NCBI GenBank assembly: GCA_004124295.1
Contig: SCKI01000017.1
Span: 1 to 43,809, forward strand
DNA: 43,809 bases
From: Fidelibacterota bacterium
GTDB lineage: Bacteria; Fidelibacterota; Marinisomatia; SCGC-AAA003-L08; TS1B11
Direction of reading: 5' to 3'
The notes beneath the pieces were generated by a model, which was not told where the DNA came from, did no database searches, and saw nothing but the letters and a program-made list of their open reading frames with translations. Shown piece after piece: positions 32,453-41,512 of this stretch. The translations under genes and the position numbers were made by a program. Position 1 is the first letter of the stretch. Every line of letters starts with the position of its first letter.

Positions 32453-33613
32453 ATGCGACGGTTAAAAAAACGGCCTCTGGGATTGATTCTCATGGCCCTG
32501 ATGGTCACTTCACCGGCCCTTATTGCGCAGCAATCAGACGATGGCGGCGAGTGGCTGTTCAAAGTCAAGCCGAAGCAGAAACTCCGCGTTGACCTGGAGA
32601 CGGGCGGGAATATTACCATCGTGGGCTGGAAAAGGAACGAGGTTAAAGTCATCGCCCGCCCCGAATGGGGCAGCCAGGACGACGTGGACGTGGAAGTGGT
32701 CAAAACATCCTATGGCGTCAAAATCATGACCTCGACTCCCTTCCGCTGGGGGGATATGGGTTGGGGCAGGAATAATCCGGACGTCGACTTTACCATCAGT
32801 ATCCCCGACAAGTTTGATGTGGAGCTGGAGTCTCATGGCGGCGATCTTTTCATCCGGGGCGTAGAGGGTGATTTCGAAGGCCAGACCATGGGCGGTGATC
32901 TCGATCTTGAAGATTTGCGGGGTGATATTGACCTGGGCACGATGGGCGGCGATATCACCATCCGCGATTCCCGCCTTGACGGCCGCGTACACACCATGGG
33001 CGGTGATGTGGAACTGACCAACGTCAGTGGCGCGGTGAAGGGCTCCACCATGGGGGGCGACGTGCGCTATTCAGGCGAGAACACGGCCAAGGCCAGCGAT
33101 CCGATCCGCATCAGCACCATGGGCGGCGATATCCGTGTGGATGACGCGCCCTTCGGTGGCGAAATGAAAACCATGGGCGGCGATATCCATATCCTCTCCG
33201 CAGCGGCTTATATCAGCGCCCGCACCATGGGTGGCGATATCGAAATCAAGCGCCTTGATGGGGGCGTCCGGGCCACCACCATGGGGGGCGATATAGAGAT
33301 CAGGATGGTGGGCGATGTGACCAAAAAGGACCGCCGCGTGGAACTGATTTCAAAGGGCGGCGATGTGCTCCTCATTGTCCCGGAGAACCTGTCGATGACG
33401 GTGGACATCACTATCGCCTACTCCCGCCGGGGATCCGACCGGGTCTTCATCGAAAGCGACTTTGATCTGACGATCGAGGAATCGGACGAGGGCCGGGACC
33501 GCTGGGGCAAGAACCGCCGTTATATTTACGGTAAAGGGGTCTTCGGCGGCGGGAAGCATATGGTCCGCATCGAAACCGTCAATGGGCGGGTGATTCTGCG
33601 GAAAGGTAAATAG
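32453..33613 (+). CDS. DUF4097-type secreted beta-helix protein with TMGGD repeats
   Basis: A 386-residue protein. AAAGGAGGAACC precedes ATG 32453. Signal peptide (LGLILMALMVTSPALIAQ). The mature protein starts KLRVDLETGGNITIVGW, the usual DUF4097 entry. From about residue 130 to 300 the motif TMGGD(I/V/L) recurs about every 18-25 residues (eight copies), each one rung of a beta-helix; the coding units ACCATGGGCGGCGAT are nearly identical. The end (RIETVNGRVILRKGK) is also family-like. These proteins are surface or periplasmic and their role is unsettled. The stop is 5 bp from the convergent SDR gene. Confidence 0.85.
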   Translation: MRRLKKRPLGLILMALMVTSPALIAQQSDDGGEWLFKVKPKQKLRVDLETGGNITIVGWKRNEVKVIARPEWGSQDDVDVEVVKTSYGVKIMTSTPFRWGDMGWGRNNPDVDFTISIPDKFDVELESHGGDLFIRGVEGDFEGQTMGGDLDLEDLRGDIDLGTMGGDITIRDSRLDGRVHTMGGDVELTNVSGAVKGSTMGGDVRYSGENTAKASDPIRISTMGGDIRVDDAPFGGEMKTMGGDIHILSAAAYISARTMGGDIEIKRLDGGVRATTMGGDIEIRMVGDVTKKDRRVELISKGGDVLLIVPENLSMTVDITIAYSRRGSDRVFIESDFDLTIEESDEGRDRWGKNRRYIYGKGVFGGGKHMVRIETVNGRVILRKGK

Positions 33614-33618
33614 CTCTG

Positions 33619-34476
33619 CTAGGGCGCCGAGACGCGCCGCAGAACCATCCGATGAAACAGCCTGCCCGGCAGCAGTTTCCGTAAGCGCAACATTTGCCGG
33701 GCCCGGCGGCCCACCACGTAGCGCAGATCCGGCCGGGCTTTCTGCAGCACAATTTCAATAACCCGGGCCACGTCCTCAGCATCCCCCATCAGGTCCGACG
33801 TTTCCAGCAGCTTGTCCATCCGGGCCCTTAACCAGCGCGCATATTCCGCGTAAGGACTATGCGGATTTGCGGCCCGGCTGGCCACACGGGCATTCTCGGT
33901 GAATATCTTTGTACGGTAGCTCCCCGGCTCGATCAGGACCACATGGATATGAAACGGCTGCAACTCGTAATACAGCCCCTCACTGAACCCCTCCAGGGCA
34001 AACTTTGAGGCCGTATAGGCCCCCAGGCCCGGCACGGCAATCCGGCCCTGGACACTGGATATATTGACAATCCGCCCCCAACTGCCGCCGGCTGCTGACT
34101 GGCGCATCAACGGCAGGGCGGCCCGGGTCACTGCCTGGAGGCCGAAGAAGTTGGTGTCGAACTGGGCCTGAATTTCCGCCGCTGACAAGTCCTCGAAAAA
34201 TCCGCCCAGGCCATAACCGGCATTGTTGATCAGCACGTCGAGGCGCCCGGCCTCCTTTTCGATGGAGGCCAGCACCCGGGCAATGGAATCCACATCGGTG
34301 ACATCGAGCTGCACCAGATGGGCTACCGTCTTCCGGCGCTCGAGCTCTGCCGCCAGATCATGACTGCCTGCAAGGCTGCGCATGCTGGCATAAACATCGT
34401 GGCCAGCGGCAGCCAGCCGGGCCGCAGCCAGCAGGCCGATACCGCTCGATGTGCCGGTGATGAGGACGACTGCCAA
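33619..34476 (-). CDS. Short-chain dehydrogenase/reductase
   Basis: A 285-residue classical SDR. The NAD(P) motif TGTSSGIG lies at 7-14, then NNAGYGLGG, the catalytic Ser in VNISSVQG and Tyr/Lys in YTASK. The start is TTG 34476, supported by AAGGAAG 8 nt upstream; no ATG fits. The C-terminal lobe (MDKLLETSDLMGDAEDVARV, then a basic RLRKLLPGRLFHRMVLRR) is that of retinol-dehydrogenase-like oxidoreductases. Substrate unknown. Cytoplasmic. Confidence 0.93.
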   Translation of the reverse strand: MAVVLITGTSSGIGLLAAARLAAAGHDVYASMRSLAGSHDLAAELERRKTVAHLVQLDVTDVDSIARVLASIEKEAGRLDVLINNAGYGLGGFFEDLSAAEIQAQFDTNFFGLQAVTRAALPLMRQSAAGGSWGRIVNISSVQGRIAVPGLGAYTASKFALEGFSEGLYYELQPFHIHVVLIEPGSYRTKIFTENARVASRAANPHSPYAEYARWLRARMDKLLETSDLMGDAEDVARVIEIVLQKARPDLRYVVGRRARQMLRLRKLLPGRLFHRMVLRRVSAP

Positions 34477-34550
34477 AGTGAAACTTCCTTCTAAAGGGTG
34501 CTGATTCGCCTCCGGCCCGGGGCCCGGCGGCGCACTGCGCTGCTTTCGGG

Positions 34551-35240
34551 CTACGACGCCCGGCTTACGAATTTATAGCCGGCGGTATGGACGGTTAGAA
34601 TATGATTCGGGTTGGCGGGATCGTCTTCGATTTTCTTGCGCAACGAAAGTATAAAGTTATCGACAGTCCGCGTCGAGGGGTATCTCGCATAGCCCCATAC
34701 CTCTTCAAGCAACTGCTGGCGGCTGACCACCCTGTCCTCATGCTCGATCAGGTAGTGGAGCACCTCGAATTCCTTGGCGGTAATCTTCTGAAGTTCCCCC
34801 CGCCTGGTCAGTTCCTGCTTACGAAAATCGACCTCGATATCGCCGAAACTGAACTCGTTGATTTCCGGGCATAAAGTCCCCTGGCGCCGCAGTAGCGCCC
34901 GTATTCTGGCCACCATCTCCCGTATGCCGAACGGTTTCGTCATGTAATCGTCCGCGCCGAGTTCAAGACCGAGGACCTTATCCGTCTCCTCCGTCTTGCT
35001 GCTGAGGATCAGGATGGGGGTTTCAACCCCGGCTGCGCGCAGCTCCCGGCAAACCTCCTCCCCGTTTTTTCGGGGCAGCAGCAGATCGAGGATAATCAGG
35101 TCGAAGCGGGTCTCGCGGCCCAGTTCACTGCCCACGACGCCGTCCCGGGCCTGCTCGATCTGGAAATGCTCCGCCTCCAGGGATTCGGTCAAGCCCTGTA
35201 ACACGGCAGGATCGTCTTCAATGATCAGAATGCGAATCAT
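34551..35240 (-). CDS. OmpR/PhoB-family response regulator
   Basis: A 229-residue protein. Receiver domain with acidic pocket Glu8/Asp9/Asp10, phospho-acceptor Asp52 (LIILDLLLPRKNG) and Lys in MTKPFG. C-terminal winged helix (ITAKEFEVLHYLIEHEDRVV, then YPSTRTVDNFILSLRKKIE). Its ATG overlaps the kinase stop as ATGA, so the pair is coupled. Targets unknown. Confidence 0.96.
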   Translation of the reverse strand: MIRILIIEDDPAVLQGLTESLEAEHFQIEQARDGVVGSELGRETRFDLIILDLLLPRKNGEEVCRELRAAGVETPILILSSKTEETDKVLGLELGADDYMTKPFGIREMVARIRALLRRQGTLCPEINEFSFGDIEVDFRKQELTRRGELQKITAKEFEVLHYLIEHEDRVVSRQQLLEEVWGYARYPSTRTVDNFILSLRKKIEDDPANPNHILTVHTAGYKFVSRAS

Positions 35241-37711
35241 CCGCTTCCTAAGACGGGAAAGTTCAGCACAAAGACACTGCCTTTACCGGGCTCGCTCTCC
35301 AGGTCGATATGGCCCCGGTGGGCTTCCATGACGTGCTTAACGACCGAAAGTCCCAGCCCTGTGCCAGGGGGACTGCCCGATGGGGTAGTCACAGCCCTGT
35401 AGAACGGGTCGAAAATGTTGGCCTGGCGGTCTGCCGGTATGCCGATGCCCTTATCGGCAACCTGCACGCAAACGTGCCTGTCCCTACTGTAAGTGGTTAC
35501 CCTGATCTGCTTTGTTTCGGCAACATATTTCAGGGAGTTGGCCAGCAGGTTCACGAGAACTTCCGTTACCGCATCCGCATCGGCGCGCAACACCAGCTCA
35601 TCTTGGGCCAGTTCCTGCTGCACCGTGAAACCGTTCATTTCAAATTGATACGCCATGGTGTGCATCACATGTTCAACCAGGCGGTTCAGCTCGATCTCCG
35701 CGAATTTGTATTCCTTGATGCCCTTCTCAATTTTGGCAAAATCGAGCACGTTATTGATGAGCCGCGTAAGCCGGTCGCTTTCGCCTTCGATGATCCGGCA
35801 GTATTCGCCGATCTTCTCCGGCGCCAGATGGCCGCCCCCCATTAACTCGGCAAACAACCGGATGGAGGTCAGGGGTGTCTTCAGATCGTGGGAAACGCTG
35901 GATACGAAGTAGGACTTGATTTTGTTCAAATCCTCCAGCCGCCTGGTCTCCGCCCGCTCCAGTACAAGGCGCTGGTGCAGCAGGATTCTGTCAATGGCTA
36001 TGACGGCCTGCCCGGCGAAGGCGGACAACAGGTCCACATCCGCCCGGGTAAATTTGGCTCCAGATTTTTTTGCGCCTATCAGAATAATCCCCAGCCGCTG
36101 CCGTTCCTCAGACAGCATGCTCACCGCCAGCGCCACCCCCATTTGCCGAAACGCCTCCTCCGGTGGCTGCCCGGCCCCGGCATCATACTCCAGGCTTTCC
36201 GCCAGTGCCAGCGGTTGTCGAATGGCTGGCAGGCTGCTTTTCAAATCGAGAGGCAGCCGGTGTCCGCTGAGGTGGTCAGCGTTGCGTTGGTCGAGCAGTT
36301 GCACTGAACCGTCGTTAAGGACCACTCCAAATACTGCCACCCGCGTGGGCGCCAGCAGATTGTCCAGCTCGGCGGTGATAACCATAGCCACCTGGCGGGT
36401 ATCTACGCAGCCGGCGAGGCGCTCGGTGAACCTTTTCTGGGCCTCCCGATAGTGGTAGGCGGTGCGGAAAATTGTCCGGTCCACAAAGGCCATGACGGTG
36501 CGCCGGGTCGGTTCCAAAATGGCCATTACTATCGCCGCAGCCAGTGCTGAGGCAAGCAGCGACGAAGTGACGGTGAACTGCTGCACCAGGGTTGCCACCA
36601 ACCCGACCACCATGGCATAAACAGCGAACATGATGGCCAGCAGGATGGTCAGAGCGGTGCTGCGGTTGAACAGGACGAAGATGTCCAGGACATGATGGCG
36701 GATGATGGCAATGGCAAATGTGATGGGCACGGCCCCCAGCAGTATCAAACTGAGGTTGACACCGATGAGGGGGCGGCTGATGACCAGCTGGGGAATGACC
36801 CACAGCAGCACATAGCTCAGCGGGCCGAGAACAGCGCCGAGACCAATCCACAGCAACTTCCGGCGTTCCTGCTCCTCCCGGGCGGTGACGAAGGAGTGGA
36901 TCAAATTACCAACCATCACGATCAATGCAATGGCCAGCAGCCAGCGGGTCATTAAAAACGCCCCCTCGAACAGCCTGAAGGCAGCCATGTTCGGGGGATT
37001 GGCTGCCCGGACGAAGGTAACCGCCAACCAGAGCCAGAGGGCCCCACCGATGCCGTAGGGTACCCATATCAGGTTACTGCCGGACGGCCATTTCCGGCGC
37101 GGAAACACGAAACTGAAATGGAGGGCCAGGGCCGGGATAAAGGCGTTCCCGGCCATATCCAGGATCTGTATCATCAGCCCGACCCAGCCCGGATTCATTT
37201 TGAGACTGGCCCAGGATGTTGTCAACATGATGGCGGCCGTGACCATCAGCCCGTGAAAGACCCGGGCTTCCAAACTGCCCCGCCTGCGCACCAGCACAAA
37301 GACGGCCAGGAAGAAATAGAGCGCCGCCACAGCCATGCTGATCATGACTGTGGAAGGCGGGAATCCGCGATGCATTATCACCGGTGCCGTTACCAGCGCC
37401 CCGGACCGGCGCACCTCCACTTGCACCGTATCACCCGGGAGGTAGTGGTTGGATATGAATTCCAGCTGGTAGTAGCTGCCCACCGGGAAATCCTCGATGG
37501 AGACCAGCAGATCGCCGGGGGCTAGAGCAGCCCCGGCCGGAGACAGTATCGGAGCCTCGATCATGAAGCCGGCAGGCGACTCGGCCAATCGTGCCGGTAG
37601 TTCGGCCCGGTACTGCAGTCTGTAAACGGCCAGCAGCAGGACGCCTGCCAACAGCGCATCAATGATGTAGATGTACGGCCGGTTCCGCGGATTGCCGTCA
37701 AGAAATGCCAT
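35237..37711 (-). CDS. Multi-pass membrane sensor histidine kinase with PDZ-like and GAF domains
   Basis: About 824 residues from ATG 37711 (the longer open frame is unsupported). Order: one N-terminal helix (YIIDALLAGVLLLAVY); a short periplasmic PDZ-like segment (APILSPAGAALAPGDLLVSI) at about 45-100; roughly eight membrane helices to about 385 (including VMISMAVAALYFFLAVFVLV); a GAF domain at about 415-590; HisKA with phospho-His near 608 (SHDLKTPLTSIR); and HATPase_c with NLLANSLKY, DKGIGIPADRQ and GTGLGLSVVKH. Directly coupled to the response regulator. The signal may be bound by the PDZ-like or 7TM-like part. Complete catalytic motifs suggest an active kinase. Confidence 0.92.
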   Translation of the reverse strand: MAFLDGNPRNRPYIYIIDALLAGVLLLAVYRLQYRAELPARLAESPAGFMIEAPILSPAGAALAPGDLLVSIEDFPVGSYYQLEFISNHYLPGDTVQVEVRRSGALVTAPVIMHRGFPPSTVMISMAVAALYFFLAVFVLVRRRGSLEARVFHGLMVTAAIMLTTSWASLKMNPGWVGLMIQILDMAGNAFIPALALHFSFVFPRRKWPSGSNLIWVPYGIGGALWLWLAVTFVRAANPPNMAAFRLFEGAFLMTRWLLAIALIVMVGNLIHSFVTAREEQERRKLLWIGLGAVLGPLSYVLLWVIPQLVISRPLIGVNLSLILLGAVPITFAIAIIRHHVLDIFVLFNRSTALTILLAIMFAVYAMVVGLVATLVQQFTVTSSLLASALAAAIVMAILEPTRRTVMAFVDRTIFRTAYHYREAQKRFTERLAGCVDTRQVAMVITAELDNLLAPTRVAVFGVVLNDGSVQLLDQRNADHLSGHRLPLDLKSSLPAIRQPLALAESLEYDAGAGQPPEEAFRQMGVALAVSMLSEERQRLGIILIGAKKSGAKFTRADVDLLSAFAGQAVIAIDRILLHQRLVLERAETRRLEDLNKIKSYFVSSVSHDLKTPLTSIRLFAELMGGGHLAPEKIGEYCRIIEGESDRLTRLINNVLDFAKIEKGIKEYKFAEIELNRLVEHVMHTMAYQFEMNGFTVQQELAQDELVLRADADAVTEVLVNLLANSLKYVAETKQIRVTTYSRDRHVCVQVADKGIGIPADRQANIFDPFYRAVTTPSGSPPGTGLGLSVVKHVMEAHRGHIDLESEPGKGSVFVLNFPVLGSG

Positions 37712-38162
37712 TTTCCCAACCCCATTTGCCCCCTGAGTCCCCCGGTTCAGATTACGGGCGGGCTCAGAGTTATCGGTACGCCTACGGGTGTGCGGGGAGC
37801 ATACGGAAAATAAAACCATTTGTCAACGGCTGTGCAGGATATAACTGCGTCCGCCCGGCGGGCCGGGGCAATTTATGCGAACCGCTTCTCGATGACCTGG
37901 CTCGCCTGCCGCCGGGCTGCCGGCTGCTGTCCAACCGGATACGATTCCGCGATGCAGACCGGCCAGTGCCGCTCTCCTGCTGCATTTTGCACCCGGAAAC
38001 CTCTAGAGGCGTATCTGATAATATTAAATATCCCTATGGGCCGTCAGGTGTGATCCCTATCAAACCGCTGACGCCCTGGACTGCTTATAATCAGCCCGGT
38101 ATGGGGGATACCCGCACAAAGCGTATGACTTATGATAGTATTTCAACTGGATGGAGACCGAT
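37712..38162. other. Divergent intergenic region
   Basis: 450 bp between the kinase operon and the acidic lipoprotein gene. A plus-strand frame stays open in part of it but has no ribosome site or export signal. It must hold two promoters. An AT-rich stretch near 38015-38035 (TGATAATATTAAATATCC) is a candidate site; nothing more specific was seen. Confidence 0.45.
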
Positions 38163-39110
38163 ATGAAGAAATTAACTTTGGCAACCGCCCTCATCATTCT
38201 GGCCGCCTGCGATCAAAGCACCGACCCACAACCTGACCCCACCATCTGGGACGATGTTCCGGCGGGCAAATCACTGGCATCCCTGGCGATCCAGGGCACG
38301 GCGCCGGCAGCAGTGGCCAAGGCGCTGGCCGATTCGATTGTGCTGCCCGTAAACGATGTCAACGGCGTCAATATCGGTACTCTTGTGCTGCACGACGCCC
38401 GGGTGGCCCTCAAGGATATCGAACTGATGACCGAGGAAGAACAAGATGGTGCAGACGAGTTGGAAATTGAGTTCGCCGGCCCCTTCGTTGTCGATTTGAT
38501 CACCAATATGGTCGCACCCTCCCTGGACACTGTGATCATTGATACGGGCAATTACACACAGATCGAATTGAAAATCGACAAAATCGAAGGCGATGAGGAG
38601 GATGACGATGGCACCCAGCTGGTGGATCCCGCCGATCCGCTGTTCGGGAATTCCATCTACCTTAGCGGGACTTACAGCGGCATGACTGCCGGCGGCCAAG
38701 TCACCGGTATGCCCTTCGTCATGAGTTTCGATTTCGGCGAGGAGTTTGAGCTGAGCACCATCGACTCAGCCACCGGGGTGGCCGATACCTCCCTCGGTTT
38801 TGATGTGCAGGAGCAAACCCTGGCGGCAATCATTATCGCCTTCAGGCTTGCCAAGTGGTTCAATTTTACGGACCCGGAAACCAATAGCGATGGCGTTGAT
38901 TTCAATAGCCTGATGACGGTTGAGGATCCTCCGGGAACCTTCACCATCCTGCTGGACGAAGACGCGGACGGTGACAATGACGCCATCCGCGATGTCATCA
39001 AGGAAAACATCGAGGAGTCCGCCGACTATGGCGAGGACAAGGATGGCAATGGAATACTGGAGTCAGACGAAGACGACGATCCGGACGAGGATGACGACGA
39101 CGACGATTAG
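38163..39110 (+). CDS. Acidic lipoprotein with calcium-loop-like tail
   Basis: A 315-residue protein. ATG 38163 (TGGAG upstream) gives a lipoprotein signal MKKLTLATALIILAAC with lipid Cys16; the four-codon longer start would only extend the basic end. The body is rich in Asp, Glu and hydrophobic strands. The last 60 residues hold EF-loop-like acidic runs (DEDADGDNDAI, DKDGNGILESDED) and end in a poly-Asp tail, as in calcium-binding thrombospondin-type repeats. No enzyme motif seen. A strong terminator follows. Confidence 0.78.
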   Translation: MKKLTLATALIILAACDQSTDPQPDPTIWDDVPAGKSLASLAIQGTAPAAVAKALADSIVLPVNDVNGVNIGTLVLHDARVALKDIELMTEEEQDGADELEIEFAGPFVVDLITNMVAPSLDTVIIDTGNYTQIELKIDKIEGDEEDDDGTQLVDPADPLFGNSIYLSGTYSGMTAGGQVTGMPFVMSFDFGEEFELSTIDSATGVADTSLGFDVQEQTLAAIIIAFRLAKWFNFTDPETNSDGVDFNSLMTVEDPPGTFTILLDEDADGDNDAIRDVIKENIEESADYGEDKDGNGILESDEDDDPDEDDDDDD

Positions 39111-39151
39111 GGGGGTTCCCGGATAGACTGATCTTGCCTCTTTCAACCGTG

Positions 39152-39180
39152 CAAAGCCCCGGCGATCACCCGGGGCTTTG
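39152..39180 (+). terminator. Hairpin terminator after the acidic lipoprotein
   Basis: CAAAGCCCCGG (39152-39162) and CCGGGGCTTTG (39170-39180) pair perfectly with a 7-base loop, 42 bp after the stop. The arms begin and end in A/T runs, suiting a terminator for both directions. Confidence 0.8.
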
Positions 39181-39223
39181 TAATGCTAGGCAATGGGCTT
39201 CTTTTCGACCCCTTTTTCCCGCC

Positions 39224-39667
39224 TTAATCGTCCCACTGCAGGAAGGTATCGAACCAGTCTACCGTCCAGTGGATGAAGTTCTCCTGATGGGCCCGCTCCC
39301 TGAAGGCGTGGGGCTCACGGGGGTAGAGGATCATCTTCGTGGGCACACCTTTGATCTTCAGAAACGGGTACAGCTGCAGGCTCTGTTCCGGATGGACCCT
39401 GGCATCGACCAGGCCGCGGACCACCAGCGTGGGCGTCCGGGCATCGTTGATGTAGGCCCCCGGTGACCGCTGCCAGTGCAGTTCAGGATTTTCGTACCAG
39501 CACTGGTTCCAGTGCACCAGGGACATCTCGTAGGGAATATCGGTGGTCCCGGTAAAGGATATCCAGTTGGTGAGGCCTGCCGCTACGATGGCGGCCTTGA
39601 ACAGTTTGGTATGGCGCGTGGCCGCCCAGGCCGACAGGTTACCGCCGTAAGACCAGCCGCCGAGCTG
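39224..39667 (-). pseudogene. 5'-truncated S9 prolyl oligopeptidase
   Basis: Only the catalytic C-terminal end remains (about 150 of the usual 600 or more residues). It shows nucleophile Ser in LGGWSYGGNLSAW, the Asp region RGLVDARVHPEQS and catalytic His in EPHAFRERAHQ, ending FLQWDD-stop. The frame has no start codon between the permease stop (39682) and the homology. The open frame extends further only as a shadow of the permease gene. Everything upstream of the GxSxGG motif was lost, apparently by a deletion whose other end is the permease gene. Confidence 0.85.
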
Positions 39668-39681
39668 CCGGCGCTTCCTTG

Positions 39682-40491
39682 TTAGGTTTTCCGGATGACC
39701 ATTCGCAGCAGCGCCAGAATGACCAGCAGCAGGCCCAGTGTGACCACTATGGCGGCCCCGGTTGGCAGGTCGAGCCAAATGGATGCCAGGATACCCAGCA
39801 GGCTGGCCGTCACGGCCATGATCCAGCCGAAGATCAGCCGCGCCCGCCAGGTTTGGACATAAAGCATGGCCGCCGTCGCGGGTACGATCAGGTAGGAGAA
39901 TACCAGCAGAATACCGATGATCCGCACGGAACTGGTGACCACAAAGCCAAACAGCGCGTAGAAAAGGAAATTCCACTTGCGCCACGATTCGTCTGCAGCG
40001 ACATCGTGATAGTGCGCAGAGGCCTCGGAGATGGGACCCCTGAAGAAGTGCATGATGCCCCCGATGATGAGGTACAGCACCAGGGTGTAGCCGACAGTAC
40101 CGGGGGTGACGAACAGGATGCTGCCCACCAGCAGTTCGTTGATGTGCGCTGCCCCCTCCGGGGCCTTGCTGAGCAGCAGGACCATGACTGCCGCCCCCAC
40201 GGCATAGGTGATGCCGATGACGGCCTCCTGGGGAATTTGCCCCCTTATGTTGCGGGTCACCGTGAACAGCCAGGCCCCCAGCAAGGTGAAGCTCAGGGCC
40301 GTGGCATAGGCGCCGATGCCTTCGGGATCCAGGCCTGACAGGAACGCCACCGTGGCGCCCACCGCTGCTGCCTGGGCCAGCGCCAGATCGACAAAAATAA
40401 CCCCCCGGGTGACCACATGCAGACCGAAGTAGACATGGATGGAACTCACCACCAGGGCGGCTATCAGGGGCCAGAATATGAGATCGGCCAT
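39682..40491 (-). CDS. Zinc/manganese ABC transporter permease (ZnuB/TroC-like, ABC-3 family)
   Basis: A 269-residue inner-membrane permease from ATG 40491 (AAGGAG 5 nt upstream; longer open frame rejected). About eight hydrophobic helices. Family blocks: VTRGVIFVDLALAQAAAVGA near residues 25-46, GQIPQEAVIGITYAVGAA, and RIIGILLVFSYLIVPATAA. It starts 10 bp after the substrate-binding protein. No ATPase gene follows: the next downstream DNA is a truncated peptidase. The ATPase must be encoded elsewhere or was deleted. Confidence 0.92.
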   Translation of the reverse strand: MADLIFWPLIAALVVSSIHVYFGLHVVTRGVIFVDLALAQAAAVGATVAFLSGLDPEGIGAYATALSFTLLGAWLFTVTRNIRGQIPQEAVIGITYAVGAAVMVLLLSKAPEGAAHINELLVGSILFVTPGTVGYTLVLYLIIGGIMHFFRGPISEASAHYHDVAADESWRKWNFLFYALFGFVVTSSVRIIGILLVFSYLIVPATAAMLYVQTWRARLIFGWIMAVTASLLGILASIWLDLPTGAAIVVTLGLLLVILALLRMVIRKT

Positions 40492-40501
40492 AAGGCGCTC
40501 C

Positions 40502-41491
40502 TTACTGTTTAAGGCCGGCGGCCACCTGCCGGACGATCTGATCCAACATGGCGATATAATCAACCGCTACATCATTTCCGTTTGTGGAATAAGGTACCTT
40601 CACGATTCTGGCCCCGGTCTTTCCCGCCACCATTCTGGGAGCCTTGTTCCCCTTGAACGAGGCCATGATGATCAACGGCACCTGCTTGGTTTGCATCATG
40701 TCGATGAGCCGCAGCAGGTGGCCTGGACTGGGGGCGATGCCCGGCTTGGCCTCCAGCTCCCCAACGGTAATCAGGCCGAAGCGCCGCAAAAAATAGCTCC
40801 AGCTGCGGTGGTAGGTCACCACCTGCGTGCCGGCGTAGGGTGCCAGGATGGCGCTCCAGCCCCCTTGGGCCGGGGCCCGCTCTCCGTTGGACTGCCCCGC
40901 CCACATCTCTTCCACGGCCCCGCTGCCGAACATGGCCTCATCGATACGCCGGGTGAACTGCGCTGCGTTGCTGGCAAATTCGGCGGCGTGCTCTGGATCG
41001 AGCTGGCCGAGCCGGTCGGCAATGGTCCGGGCGATGATGCGGCCGTTGTAGGGATCAAGCCAGTAGTGCGGATTCCCCATGGCGTGGACATCCCCCAGGG
41101 AACGATCCACAGGCCCGGTGGGCACTTCCAGGCGTTCAATACCGGCCGACGCGTCAAGGTGGCCTGGATTGCCGAGCTGGATTTTCCGGTTCCGGGAGCC
41201 TTCCAGCACCAGGCTTTCCCAGCCCCGCTCCATCTCCAGTCCGATGCGGATAAACAGGTCGGCCCGGCGCAGCATGATCATATAGCTCGGCCGCGCGTCG
41301 ATGAAGTGGGGATCCTGCTTGCCGGTGCTGATACTGCTAACCGATACATAAGCGCCGCCAACAGCTTCGGTGATCGATTTCAAGTCGGTAGTGGTGGTAA
41401 CCACGCGCAGTTCCCGGGCCGAGAGTGAACTCAGGGCCAGGAAAGCGAGCAGGGTCGCCTTCCCGCGCATTATTTTATAAGTAGGTTTCAC
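40502..41491 (-). CDS. Zinc/manganese ABC transporter substrate-binding protein (ZnuA/TroA-like)
   Basis: A 329-residue periplasmic protein. GTG 41491 is preferred over an ATG seven codons on because GGAGG stands 8 nt before it. After the signal peptide it shows VVTTTTDLKSITEAVGG, His62 (QDPHFIDARPS), His142 (GNPHYWLDP) and later His in TYHRSWSYF, the cluster-A9 metal-ligand pattern. There is no long His-rich loop, so Zn versus Mn cannot be decided from this. It captures the metal for the permease encoded next to it. Confidence 0.93.
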   Translation of the reverse strand: MKPTYKIMRGKATLLAFLALSSLSARELRVVTTTTDLKSITEAVGGAYVSVSSISTGKQDPHFIDARPSYMIMLRRADLFIRIGLEMERGWESLVLEGSRNRKIQLGNPGHLDASAGIERLEVPTGPVDRSLGDVHAMGNPHYWLDPYNGRIIARTIADRLGQLDPEHAAEFASNAAQFTRRIDEAMFGSGAVEEMWAGQSNGERAPAQGGWSAILAPYAGTQVVTYHRSWSYFLRRFGLITVGELEAKPGIAPSPGHLLRLIDMMQTKQVPLIIMASFKGNKAPRMVAGKTGARIVKVPYSTNGNDVAVDYIAMLDQIVRQVAAGLKQ

Positions 41492-41512
41492 GGATAAGTC
41501 CTCCGATATGGC

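Noticed and set aside
39668..39985. Open frame joining the S9 peptidase fragment to upstream sequence as one 253-residue protein
   Set aside because: Its first part is only an out-of-frame shadow of the permease gene; real homology starts after about 39667.
40439..41428. Plus-strand open frame of 329 codons
   Set aside because: Antisense to the metal-binding protein gene and without any recognisable domain.
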